Below, piece after piece: positions 6,952 to 13,506 of a stretch of 13,517 nt of DNA; positions within the stretch are counted from its first letter, which is position 1; each line of letters begins with the position of its first letter. Source of the DNA: Bordetella parapertussis (lineage in GTDB: Bacteria > Pseudomonadota > Gammaproteobacteria > Burkholderiales > Burkholderiaceae_C); NCBI GenBank assembly GCA_945890735.1, contig CAMDCZ010000047.1, positions 1 through 13,517 on the forward strand, written 5' to 3'. Below the pieces are notes generated by a model, which made no database searches, had not been told where the DNA came from, and was given only the letters and a program-made list of their open reading frames with translations. Made by a program: the position numbers and the translations under genes.

Positions 6952-7172
6952 GCGAACCTTTGGTCAAGCCCGCGGTACTGGCACCCAAGCGCCCGTTTTG
7001 GCGATCCATGGTCGCAGTCGCCTGGTCGTTCATTGGTATTCGAAAAAACAGTGAGTCTCAAGAAGATTTGTCACACATCACGCCCTTGCACATTCTGAGT
7101 GTGGGCCTGGTGGCAGGATTGTTGTTTGTGATCGGGTTGATGGTTGTTGTCAGCCTGGTGGTTGCGAAATAA
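6948..7172 (+). CDS. DUF2970 small membrane protein of the cox operon
   Basis: A 74-residue protein with a basic, aromatic N-terminal part (FWRSMVAVAWSFIGIRKN at about 17-34), a linker, and one C-terminal membrane helix at about 49-72 (LSVGLVAGLLFVIGLMVVVSLVV). The VAWSFIGIRK and ITPLHILSVGLV blocks match DUF2970, a family I recall in betaproteobacterial cox clusters with no established function. The start is TTG 6948, overlapping the ctaG stop (TTGA). It is chosen because GGAGAAGG at 6937-6944 is a strong ribosome site at the right distance and no ATG lies near. The stop is 15 bases before coxC. Its place in the operon suggests an oxidase accessory or assembly role, but that is inference. 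Confidence 0.88.
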   Translation: MSEPLVKPAVLAPKRPFWRSMVAVAWSFIGIRKNSESQEDLSHITPLHILSVGLVAGLLFVIGLMVVVSLVVAK

Positions 7173-7187
7173 AAGGAGTCTAGAGAG

Positions 7188-8069
7188 ATGAGCAGCACAG
7201 CACACGGCGCAAAGCCTTATTACTATGTCCCAGAGCCTTCGCGCCATCCAGCGTTTGCGGCCTTCGGCTTGTTTTTCGTCATTCTGGGTGCGAGCCAGTG
7301 GATGAACGATGTCAGTTGGGGCATGTATTGCCTGTTCGCTGGCTTGGCCATTTGGTTGTTCGTGTTGTTCCAATGGTTCAGCGATGCGGTTCATGAAAGC
7401 GAATCTGGCAAGTTTGGTCGAAAAATCGACCTGTCTTACCGCTGGAGCATGAGCTGGTTCATCTTCTCTGAGGTCATGTTCTTCGGTGCTTTCTTCTCTG
7501 CTTTGTGGTGGGCACGTGTTCACTCTGTGCCCGAACTGGGCAATGCAGAAAACGCTTTGCTGTGGCCCGATTTCAAGGCTGCTTGGCCCAGCATCGTGGC
7601 CGGCGCGACTGCTTCGCCTGGCGGCATCATCGAGCCTTTCCAAACCATGACACCGTTTTGGTTGCCCACCATCAATACCGCTTTGTTGCTGAGCTCAGGC
7701 GTGACCCTCACCATCGCTCACCACGCCTTGCTCGAGAACAACCGCAGCAAGACCATTCAATTCATGTGGCTCACCGTCTTGTTAGGCGTTGTGTTCTTGT
7801 TTGTTCAAGGCTATGAGTACTACCATGCCTACGCCGACCTCAACCTCAAGCTGACTTCAGGTGTCTATGGCTCTACTTTCTTCATGCTCACTGGCTTTCA
7901 TGGCTTCCATGTGTTCATTGGCATGTTGATGCTGTTGTTCATCACCCTGCGCTTGCAAAAGGGACATTTCAGCGCCAGCAATCACTTCGGGTTTGAAGGT
8001 GCTGCTTGGTACTGGCATTTTGTGGATGTGGTTTGGTTGGGCCTGTACATTTTGGTTTACTGGCTCTGA
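7188..8069 (+). CDS. coxC: Cytochrome c oxidase subunit III
   Basis: Seven-helix subunit III (293 residues) that stabilises subunit I and supports proton uptake through the D channel. Seen: PYYYVPEPSRHPAF at the N-terminus, the helix with the conserved acidic residue SWFIFSEVMFFGAFFSALWWAR, and the C-terminal motifs GYEYYHA, STFFMLTGFHGFHVFIG and AAWYWHFVDVVWLGLYILVYWL, which are diagnostic of the family. The ribosome site AGGAG (7174-7178) sits 9 bases before ATG. It is the last structural gene of the operon, 15 bases after DUF2970, and is followed within 15 bases by a strong bidirectional terminator. Length and motifs are normal for the family. Confidence 0.99.
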   Translation: MSSTAHGAKPYYYVPEPSRHPAFAAFGLFFVILGASQWMNDVSWGMYCLFAGLAIWLFVLFQWFSDAVHESESGKFGRKIDLSYRWSMSWFIFSEVMFFGAFFSALWWARVHSVPELGNAENALLWPDFKAAWPSIVAGATASPGGIIEPFQTMTPFWLPTINTALLLSSGVTLTIAHHALLENNRSKTIQFMWLTVLLGVVFLFVQGYEYYHAYADLNLKLTSGVYGSTFFMLTGFHGFHVFIGMLMLLFITLRLQKGHFSASNHFGFEGAAWYWHFVDVVWLGLYILVYWL

Positions 8070-8083
8070 TGGAGTTGCACAAC

Positions 8084-8111
8084 AAAAAGGGCCGCAATCG
8101 CGGCCCTTTTT
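8084..8111. terminator. Bidirectional Rho-independent terminator after coxC
   Basis: GGGCCGC (8089-8095) and GCGGCCC (8100-8106) form a perfect seven-pair stem with loop AATC. Five A precede it and five T follow, so it works in both directions. It ends the coxB-coxC operon on the plus strand and the DUF2909-like gene on the minus strand. Confidence 0.93.
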
Positions 8112-8120
8112 ATGCGTATT

Positions 8121-8348
8121 TCATGCGGCAGGTGTCAATGGAATCCCCGTCGGTTGAACCCATCCCATTTTCCAACTCACCAAGATGCATAAAAACAAAA
8201 CGATGGAGATGCCTACCCGAAAGGCCAAGGCTCGCATCATGCGGCTTGTTTTGGGCGCACCTTCTGCGTCGCCTCGCATCATGAACACCAGTGCTGAGCC
8301 CAAAGCGGCCAGCACACCCAAAAAAGCAATGGCAATCAGTATTTTCAT
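8121..8348 (-). CDS. Small two-helix membrane protein (DUF2909-like)
   Basis: A 75-residue protein with two membrane helices (about 2-24 and 45-63) joined by a charged loop, RGDAEGAPKTSRMMRALAFR. It resembles the twin-transmembrane DUF2909 family often found between coxC and SURF1 in Burkholderiales; the function is unknown. The ATG at 8348-8346 fits the family N-terminus (MKILIAIAFLGVL). Only 14 bases separate it from the SURF1 start on the other strand, and those bases hold no Shine-Dalgarno for it. A GATAAT hexamer on its strand (8360-8355) would start RNA at about the A of its ATG, suggesting a leaderless mRNA (inference). It is convergent with coxC and shares the terminator at 8084-8111. 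Confidence 0.85.
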   Translation of the reverse strand: MKILIAIAFLGVLAALGSALVFMMRGDAEGAPKTSRMMRALAFRVGISIVLFLCILVSWKMGWVQPTGIPLTPAA

Positions 8349-8354
8349 GAGGAG
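8349..8354 (+). promoter_or_regulatory. Ribosome site deciding the SURF1 GTG start
   Basis: GAGGAG directly follows, on the plus strand, the start codon of the opposite-strand gene and lies 8 bases before GTG 8363. It selects GTG 8363 over the in-frame ATG at 8372, and leaves the opposite-strand gene without a ribosome site of its own. Confidence 0.75.
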
Positions 8355-8362
8355 ATTATCCC

Positions 8363-9145
8363 GTGAGTTCGATGCAATCCACTGAGCCATCTTCAATGTC
8401 CTGGCGCAAGGTGGTGGTCGCTGTGGCTGCGCTGGTCGGGGTTGTGGTCACCTTCCAATTGGGCCAATGGCAAAGTTCGCGTGCCCAAGAAAAGCTCGGT
8501 TTGCAGGCCAGGTTGGCAGCGCAAACAGCCTTGCCCGCCTTGCAGTCAGCGGAGATGCTCAGCAGTCCGCTGTTGTGGCAGCAGGTTCACCGTCGGGTGG
8601 TGTTGAAGGGCCAATGGCTGACCGACCAAACCATTTATCTCGACAACAGGAACCACCATGGCAAAGCTGGCTTTTGGGTGATGACGCCTTTGCGTTGGTC
8701 CCCAGGACAGGTGGTGTGGGTACAGCGTGGCTGGATACAACGTGACTTGGCAGATGCCACCAAAGCCCCGCTTGTTCAGACACCTGATACAGATGTGGTT
8801 GTCGAGGGTCGTATTGCGGCCCCCTTGTCTCAAATGGTTGAACTCGGTTCAGCCCAAACTCAAACCGCCTCTGCGCATACCCAGCCACGGATACAGGCCA
8901 ATTTGGACATGGCAAGCATGCGTGCCTTGGTCACCGACAATGTCAGTGCAGTGGTGATTCAAACAGGCGAAGCCTCAGAGGGACTGCGCCGCGATTGGCC
9001 AGTGGTGGCCGGCAGCGCAGACAAAAACAAGGGTTACGCCTTCCAATGGTTCGCCTTGTGTGCTTTGATCGCTGGTCTATACATCTGGTTTCAATGGATT
9101 CAACCTTTTCGACGACATGCCCAATCAACAACCGACCAACGATAA
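8363..9145 (+). CDS. SURF1 family cytochrome oxidase biogenesis protein
   Basis: A 260-residue inner-membrane assembly factor; bacterial SURF1 proteins bind heme A and help insert it into subunit I. Seen: an N-terminal helix at about 16-35 ending LGQWQ, a large periplasmic part with the family motifs LDNR (93-96), GFWVMTPL (103-110) and VWVQRGW, and a C-terminal helix after GYAFQWF (224-230) running to about 248. The start is GTG 8363 because of the GAGGAG site upstream. It heads the second cox block, and its last 29 bases overlap the start of the SCO-like gene, which points to translational coupling. No clear promoter is seen; one would have to lie inside the opposite-strand gene. Confidence 0.95.
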   Translation: MSSMQSTEPSSMSWRKVVVAVAALVGVVVTFQLGQWQSSRAQEKLGLQARLAAQTALPALQSAEMLSSPLLWQQVHRRVVLKGQWLTDQTIYLDNRNHHGKAGFWVMTPLRWSPGQVVWVQRGWIQRDLADATKAPLVQTPDTDVVVEGRIAAPLSQMVELGSAQTQTASAHTQPRIQANLDMASMRALVTDNVSAVVIQTGEASEGLRRDWPVVAGSADKNKGYAFQWFALCALIAGLYIWFQWIQPFRRHAQSTTDQR

Positions 9146-9824
9146 ACCCCAAGCATTGGGATTGACTGTTTACGACTTGCCAGACCCCGTGGCCGCAGCA
9201 GATGAAGATACACGGCGAACAGTTGCTGGGCGCTGGCGCATGATGTTTGTGCTGCTGATTTGCGCTGCACCCGTGTTGGCCTCTTACCTGACCTATTACG
9301 TGATCAGGCCGGGCAGCCTCAGCAGCTTTGGCACGCTCATTCAACCTGTCAAAGCATTGCCAAGCCTGCCAGTCACCGACTTGCAAGGCGCCACCGTGTC
9401 CTTGCCTGCACTCAAGGGTCAGTGGTTGTTGGTCAGCGTGGCGCCCGCTTCGTGCGATGCCGCGTGTCAGCAAAATTTGTATTTACAGCGTCAAATTCGC
9501 GCCACATTGGGCAGAGAGCGTGAACGCACCGACTGGGTATGGTTGGTCAGTGATGCAGGTCAGGTGGACAACACATTGCGTGCTGGTTTGACCGACGCGC
9601 AGGTGCTGCGCATGCCCCAGGCCCAAATCGAGCAGTGGCTGGCGCCTGCGCCAGGCCATGGCTTGCAAGAACATCTCTATCTGGTTGACCCGCATGGCAA
9701 CTGGATGATGCGATTTCCCGCCAACTTGACCGCAGAGCAAGCACCCAAGTTGCGCAAAGACTGGGAGCGTTTGTTGCGTGCCTCGGTGTCTTGGGACAAA
9801 GCGGGACGGTCAAGCACACCATGA
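9117..9824 (+). CDS. SCO/thioredoxin-fold-like membrane protein with CxxxC motif
   Basis: A 235-residue protein with a soluble N-terminus (about 1-40), one membrane helix at about 41-63, and a periplasmic domain. That domain resembles the SCO/thioredoxin fold: a PVTDLQGATVSLPALKGQWLLVSV beta region, a CxxxC pair (C113, C117 in ASCDAACQ), and a late strand HLYLVDPHGNWMMRFP like the SxLIDPxG strand of SCO proteins. It lacks the CPxxCP form and I see no clear equivalent of the SCO copper-ligand histidine. Such proteins sit between SURF1 and ctaA in many betaproteobacteria and are annotated hypothetical or misnamed cytochrome oxidase proteins. A role in CuA metallation or in keeping its cysteines reduced is inference. 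It overlaps SURF1 by 29 bases and ctaA by ATGA. Confidence 0.82.
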   Translation: MPNQQPTNDKPQALGLTVYDLPDPVAAADEDTRRTVAGRWRMMFVLLICAAPVLASYLTYYVIRPGSLSSFGTLIQPVKALPSLPVTDLQGATVSLPALKGQWLLVSVAPASCDAACQQNLYLQRQIRATLGRERERTDWVWLVSDAGQVDNTLRAGLTDAQVLRMPQAQIEQWLAPAPGHGLQEHLYLVDPHGNWMMRFPANLTAEQAPKLRKDWERLLRASVSWDKAGRSSTP

Positions 9825-10954
9825 ATGACGTTGCCTTGATCAATGCCGCGCCCTTGTTGCAATTGGCTTTGCTGGCCTTGGTATTGGCCCTGGGGCCATT
9901 CACCTGGGTATGGTTGCGCCACCGAAACGCAGACATTCCTCAGCGTGTCAGGTATCTCACCTTGTTCACCTTGTTTCTGACCTTTGATTTGGTCTTGTTC
10001 GGATCATTCACCCGTTTGACCGACTCGGGCTTGGGCTGTCCCGATTGGCCAGGCTGTTACGGCCACGCCAGCCCCTTGGGTGCACACGCCTCCATCGAGG
10101 CGGCACAAGCCGCCATGCCCACCGGTCCGGTGACATGGAGCAAGGCTTGGATTGAGATGATCCACCGCTACATGGCGATGGTGGTGGGTGTGCTGATCCT
10201 CACCTTGGCGGTGTTTTCATGGCGCAGCGAGCGAACCCTTTGGGGTTGGCCCACACTCTCCCTGGTGTGGGTCTGTGTGCAAGGTGCGTTTGGTGCTTTC
10301 ACCGTCACCATGAAGTTGTTTCCTGCGATCGTTAGCCTGCACCTGTTAGGTGGCATGCTGTTGTTGGCTTTCCTGGTCATCCAATCGGTGCGTCAGCGGC
10401 ATTCAGCGCATGTGCAAACGCGTCGGTCCTTGCCGACCCAGGTCTATGGCTTGCTGGTGATCACCTGTCTTTTCTTGTTGCTTCAAATCGTGCTGGGTGC
10501 ATGGGTAAGCAGCAACTATGCGGTCATGGCTTGTGACACTTACCCGAAGTGTCAAGGCAGTTGGTGGCCAGTCATGGATTTCACCAAGGCATTTGAGCTT
10601 TGGCGGCATTTGGGTGTGGATGCGCAGGGTGCCAATTTGCCATTTCAAGCCTTGACCGCGATTCATTTTGTGCACCGCTGGCATGCTGTGCTGGTGGTGG
10701 CCTTGCTGGTGATGTCAGCATGGGGTTTGCATCGTCATGGCTTGCAGGGCCAAGCCAAAGGGCTTTTGGCCTTGATTGTGTTGCAATTCGTCACCGGTGT
10801 GTCCAATGCGGTACTCGGGTGGCCCCTCTTGGCAGCCCTGCTGCACACGGGTGCTGCCGCCGCCTTGTTGATGTTGCTGGTTTGGACTTTGGCTGTTTCC
10901 AAAGCTCAGCACCCCCAGCACATCGCCGCTCCTTTTTCCAGGCCACAGTTATGA
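9821..10954 (+). CDS. ctaA: Heme A synthase (COX15/CtaA)
   Basis: Inner-membrane monooxygenase (377 residues, about eight helices) that converts heme O to heme A by oxidising the C8 methyl group. Seen: four heme-ligand histidines in helices, H115 (EMIHRY), H174 (SLHLLGG), H285 (FVHRWH) and H342 (LLHTGAA); the catalytic Glu of EMIHRY; and two periplasmic cysteine pairs, C73/C79 (GCPDWPGC) and C238/C244 (CDTYPKC). The start is taken as ATG 9821, which shares ATGA with the stop of the preceding gene; TTG 9791 in frame is less likely. It overlaps ctaB by ATGA. All expected key residues are present. Confidence 0.97.
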   Translation: MNDVALINAAPLLQLALLALVLALGPFTWVWLRHRNADIPQRVRYLTLFTLFLTFDLVLFGSFTRLTDSGLGCPDWPGCYGHASPLGAHASIEAAQAAMPTGPVTWSKAWIEMIHRYMAMVVGVLILTLAVFSWRSERTLWGWPTLSLVWVCVQGAFGAFTVTMKLFPAIVSLHLLGGMLLLAFLVIQSVRQRHSAHVQTRRSLPTQVYGLLVITCLFLLLQIVLGAWVSSNYAVMACDTYPKCQGSWWPVMDFTKAFELWRHLGVDAQGANLPFQALTAIHFVHRWHAVLVVALLVMSAWGLHRHGLQGQAKGLLALIVLQFVTGVSNAVLGWPLLAALLHTGAAAALLMLLVWTLAVSKAQHPQHIAAPFSRPQL

Positions 10955-11853
10955 AGTCTTTAGCCCAGTTCATGCCACTGAGGTGGCAGCAATTCAATGC
11001 GTTGACCAAACCCCGGGTCATCCAGCTGATTGTGTTTTGTGCCTTGATTGGCATGGTGTTGGCCGTCCCTGGTGCGCCGTCTTGGCCCGAGGTGCAATTG
11101 GCTGCCGTCGCTTGCTTTGGTATCTGGTTGGTGTCGGGCGCTGCGGCTGCTTTCAACTGCATCGTTGAAAAGGCCATCGATGCGCGCATGAAACGCACTT
11201 CTTGGCGACCCACCGCCAAAGGCGAATTGAGCGACCGCGACACCTTGTTGTTTTCAGCGGTGCTGTGCCTGCTGGGCTCGGCGGTCTTGTACATCTGGGT
11301 CAACCCGCTCACCATGTGGCTGACCTTCGCCACTTTTGTCGGCTATGCCGTCATCTACACCGTCATCTTGAAACCCCTGACCCCGCAAAACATCGTGATC
11401 GGTGGTGCCTCGGGTGCCATGCCGCCGGTGTTGGGCTGGGCTGCCATGACGGGTGATGTGGGCCCGGAAGCACTGATTTTGTTCTTGATCATTTTCCTGT
11501 GGACCCCGCCGCATTTTTGGGCGCTGGCCTTGTACCGGGTCGAGGACTACCGCAAGTCGGGCTTGCCGATGTTGCCTGTGACCCATGGCAATGAGTTCAC
11601 CCGGCTGCAAATCTTGCTCTACACCTTTGTCTTGCTTGCGGCCTGCCTCATGCCATTTGTCTACCGCATGAGCGGCTGGTTTTACCTGGTGTCTGCGCTG
11701 ATCCTGAGTGTGATGTTTTGTGCCTATGCATGGGCACTTTGGCGCAACTACTCGGACGAGTTGGCGCGCAAGACCTTCAAATTTTCGCTGATTCACCTGA
11801 GCCTGTTGTTTGCTGCTTTGTTGATCGACCACTACATACCGGGAGTTGCATGA
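10951..11853 (+). CDS. ctaB: Protoheme IX farnesyltransferase (heme O synthase, CtaB/CyoE)
   Basis: UbiA-superfamily membrane prenyltransferase of 300 residues that adds a farnesyl group to heme B to give heme O, the substrate of CtaA. Seen: the first Mg-pyrophosphate motif as N69..E73..D77 followed by RMKRTSWRP, a typical NxxxDxxxD site with Glu for the first Asp; the second acidic motif EDYRKSGLPMLP at 198-209; and about nine helices, including FLWTPPHFWALA. The start is ATG 10951, overlapping the ctaA stop by ATGA. The frame is open for another 351 bases upstream, but that stretch only shadows ctaA. It shares ATGA with the sco start, continuing the chain of overlaps in this operon. Confidence 0.97.
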   Translation: MKSLAQFMPLRWQQFNALTKPRVIQLIVFCALIGMVLAVPGAPSWPEVQLAAVACFGIWLVSGAAAAFNCIVEKAIDARMKRTSWRPTAKGELSDRDTLLFSAVLCLLGSAVLYIWVNPLTMWLTFATFVGYAVIYTVILKPLTPQNIVIGGASGAMPPVLGWAAMTGDVGPEALILFLIIFLWTPPHFWALALYRVEDYRKSGLPMLPVTHGNEFTRLQILLYTFVLLAACLMPFVYRMSGWFYLVSALILSVMFCAYAWALWRNYSDELARKTFKFSLIHLSLLFAALLIDHYIPGVA

Positions 11854-12425
11854 TGCTGTGGCGCGTGTTGCTGATGAGTCTGTTGATGCTGGCGGGTTGC
11901 TCACCTGAGAAGCCCTCGTTCAAGTCGATCGACTTGACTGGCGCGGATTACGCCAAAGCATTTCACCTCCAAGACCACAACGGACAGATGCGCAGCTTGG
12001 CGGATTTCAAGGGCCAAGTGGTTGTGGTGTTTTTTGGCTATACCCAATGCCCTGACTTCTGCCCGACCAGTTTGAGCGAGTGGGTTCAGGTGAAAAAAAT
12101 CTTGGGTGACAAAGGCGCTCAATTGCAACCGGTGTTCATCACCGTGGACCCTGAGCGTGATCAACCCGAGATGCTCAAAGCCTACATGGCCAATTTTGAC
12201 CCGACGTTTTTGGGCCTGGTGCCCAGCTTGGAGGCATTGCCTGCTTTGGCCAAAAGCTTCAAGATCTATTACAAAAAAGTGCCCGGCCCCACCGCTACCA
12301 GCTACACCATGGACCACCAGGCAGGCACGTATATCTATGACACCGAGGGGCGTCTTCGTTTGTATGCCCGCTATGGATTGGGGCCCGAGGCCATGGCCGA
12401 GGATATCGGCAAGCTCTTGAAATAA
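11850..12425 (+). CDS. SCO1/SenC family copper chaperone, lipoprotein
   Basis: Thioredoxin-fold copper chaperone (191 residues) that helps build the CuA site of CoxB. Seen: a lipoprotein signal peptide with lipobox LAGC (lipidated C17), the copper motif C67-PDF-C71-P, and the third ligand H156 in YTMDHQAG, so all SCO copper ligands are present. ATG codons at 11850 and 11853 are both possible: 11850 gives an ATGA overlap with ctaB, while 11853 is better spaced from GGGAG at 11841-11845. It is the last gene of the SURF1-sco block. Its stop adjoins an A run that belongs to the opposite-strand rpoH terminator. No plus-strand U tract follows, so its own transcript end is unclear. Confidence 0.95.
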   Translation: MMLWRVLLMSLLMLAGCSPEKPSFKSIDLTGADYAKAFHLQDHNGQMRSLADFKGQVVVVFFGYTQCPDFCPTSLSEWVQVKKILGDKGAQLQPVFITVDPERDQPEMLKAYMANFDPTFLGLVPSLEALPALAKSFKIYYKKVPGPTATSYTMDHQAGTYIYDTEGRLRLYARYGLGPEAMAEDIGKLLK

Positions 12426-12462
12426 AAAAAACCGCTTGGGGCCCCAAGGCTGTCCAAGCGGT
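12424..12462 (-). terminator. Rho-independent terminator of rpoH
   Basis: ACCGCTTGG (12431-12439) pairs with CCAAGCGGT (12454-12462). On the minus strand the stem is followed by a run of T (complement of A 12424-12431), the classic terminator form. A nested perfect palindrome, CTTGGGGCCCCAAG (12435-12448), could form a competing hairpin. In the plus direction no T run follows. Confidence 0.85.
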
Positions 12463-12498
12463 GGCTGGTGCCGCACCCATCTGCGGTCTGCATGCCGG

Positions 12499-13443
12499 TC
12501 AGGCGTATTCCAGCAGTGCAGTTTTCATTTTCTTCATGGCCGCCACTTCGATTTGGCGAATGCGCTCGGCACTCACACCATATTCGGCTGCCAGTTCGTG
12601 CAGTGTCATGCCGCCAGAGCCATCGTCATTGACCTTGAGCCAGCGTTCTTCAACGATGCGGCGGCTGCGAGGGTCCAGGGCAGCCAAAGCCTGTGAGATG
12701 CCATCGCTGGACATCAGGTCGCGTTGGTGCGCTTCGATCATGGCGGTCGGTTCGTGTTGCACATCCGCCAGGTAAGCGATCGGGCCAAACGCATCTTCGC
12801 CGTCGTCGCTGGGGCTGGGGTCGAGCAGCACATCGCCACCGGCCATGCGCGCTTCCATCTCGATGACTTCTTCACGTTTGACGTTGAGTTCTTTGGCGAC
12901 CAAGTCAATTTGCGCGTCGCTCAAGGTGTCACGGGTGACGGTATGGTGGTCTTCACCCGCATCAGCACGAAAGCCCTGCTTTTGGGAGCGCAGGTTGAAA
13001 AACAGTTTGCGCTGTGCTTTGGTGGTGGCGAGCTTGACCATGCGCCAGTTTTTGATGATGTATTCGTGGATTTCCGCCTTGATCCAGTGCATCGCGTAAC
13101 TGACCAAGCGCACGCCGTGGTCCGGGTCAAAGCGTTTGACCGCTTTCATCAGGCCGACATTGCCTTCTTGGATCAAGTCAGCCTGGGGCAGACCGTAGCC
13201 CGCGAATTGGCGGGAAATGGACACCACCAAGCGCAGGTGCGACAAGATCAGCTTACCTGCGGCTTCGAGGTCGTTGTTGTCTTTGAGTTTTTTGGCGAAG
13301 GCCTGTTCTTGCTCTAAGGTGAGCATGGGCAAGCGGTTGACCGCTGATATGTAGGCATCCAAGTTGCCCAAGGGGGGCAGCAAGGCCCAGGGATTGGCCG
13401 CAACCGGGGTCGCGGCGGGGGTTGAAAGCATCAGTGTTGTCAT
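12499..13443 (-). CDS. rpoH: RNA polymerase sigma-32 (heat-shock sigma factor)
   Basis: Sigma-32 (314 residues) directs RNA polymerase to heat-shock promoters. Seen: region 1.2/2.1 near 28-80; the region 2 core DLIQEGNVGLMKAVKRFDPDHGVRLVSYAMHWIKAEI at 89-125; the RpoH-specific region C box around QRKLFFNLRSQKQGF (144-158), which takes part in control by chaperones and FtsH and separates RpoH from RpoD; and the region 4 helix-turn-helix near 281-300 (LHELAAEYGVSAERIRQIE). The start is ATG 13443, preceded by AGGAG (13455-13451) at 7 bases; in-frame ATG 13461 would place that site inside the gene. Upstream is a promoter covered by a CIRCE operator, implying HrcA repression. The leader is short, about 27 bases. 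Confidence 0.98.
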   Translation of the reverse strand: MTTLMLSTPAATPVAANPWALLPPLGNLDAYISAVNRLPMLTLEQEQAFAKKLKDNNDLEAAGKLILSHLRLVVSISRQFAGYGLPQADLIQEGNVGLMKAVKRFDPDHGVRLVSYAMHWIKAEIHEYIIKNWRMVKLATTKAQRKLFFNLRSQKQGFRADAGEDHHTVTRDTLSDAQIDLVAKELNVKREEVIEMEARMAGGDVLLDPSPSDDGEDAFGPIAYLADVQHEPTAMIEAHQRDLMSSDGISQALAALDPRSRRIVEERWLKVNDDGSGGMTLHELAAEYGVSAERIRQIEVAAMKKMKTALLEYA

Positions 13444-13450
13444 CAATGGG

Positions 13451-13455
13451 CTCCT
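13451..13455 (-). promoter_or_regulatory. Ribosome site deciding the rpoH start
   Basis: AGGAG on the minus strand, 7 bases before ATG 13443. It falls inside the longer in-frame reading from ATG 13461, so the shorter start is preferred. Confidence 0.75.
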
Positions 13456-13460
13456 ATCCA

Positions 13461-13471
13461 TGTCAGTGACA
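13461..13471. promoter_or_regulatory. Small perfect dyad in the rpoH leader
   Basis: TGTCA-G-TGACA is a perfect 5-1-5 inverted repeat between the proposed -10 and the ribosome site, over the expected transcription start. It could be a regulator site or chance; no known consensus is assigned. Confidence 0.3.
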
Positions 13472-13476
13472 AGCCT

Positions 13477-13482
13477 ATATTA
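13477..13482 (-). promoter_or_regulatory. Candidate rpoH promoter -10
   Basis: TAATAT on the minus strand (13482-13477), with TTAGCA (13506-13501) 18 bases upstream as a weak -35. Both hexamers fall in or touch the CIRCE arms, so HrcA binding would cover the promoter. The predicted start is near 13470. Confidence 0.5.
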
Positions 13483-13506
13483 GCACTCTGTCGAGTAGAG
13501 TGCTAA
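13480..13506. promoter_or_regulatory. CIRCE element (HrcA operator) upstream of rpoH
   Basis: TTAGCACTC (13480-13488), nine bases, GAGTGCTAA (13498-13506) is an exact match to the CIRCE consensus with both arms perfect and the usual 9-base spacer. HrcA, with GroEL as corepressor, binds this element and releases it on heat shock. It covers the rpoH promoter, placing the heat-shock sigma factor under HrcA. hrcA itself is not in the window. Confidence 0.95.

Noticed and set aside
10600..10950. In-frame upstream extension of ctaB inside ctaA
   Set aside because: The family starts near ATG 10951 and the extension is an out-of-frame reading of ctaA, rich in Cys/Gly/Ala without homology.
12724..13317. 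Plus-strand frame (197 codons) opposite rpoH
   Set aside because: Shadow of rpoH; the minus strand encodes a complete sigma-32 with ribosome site and terminator.
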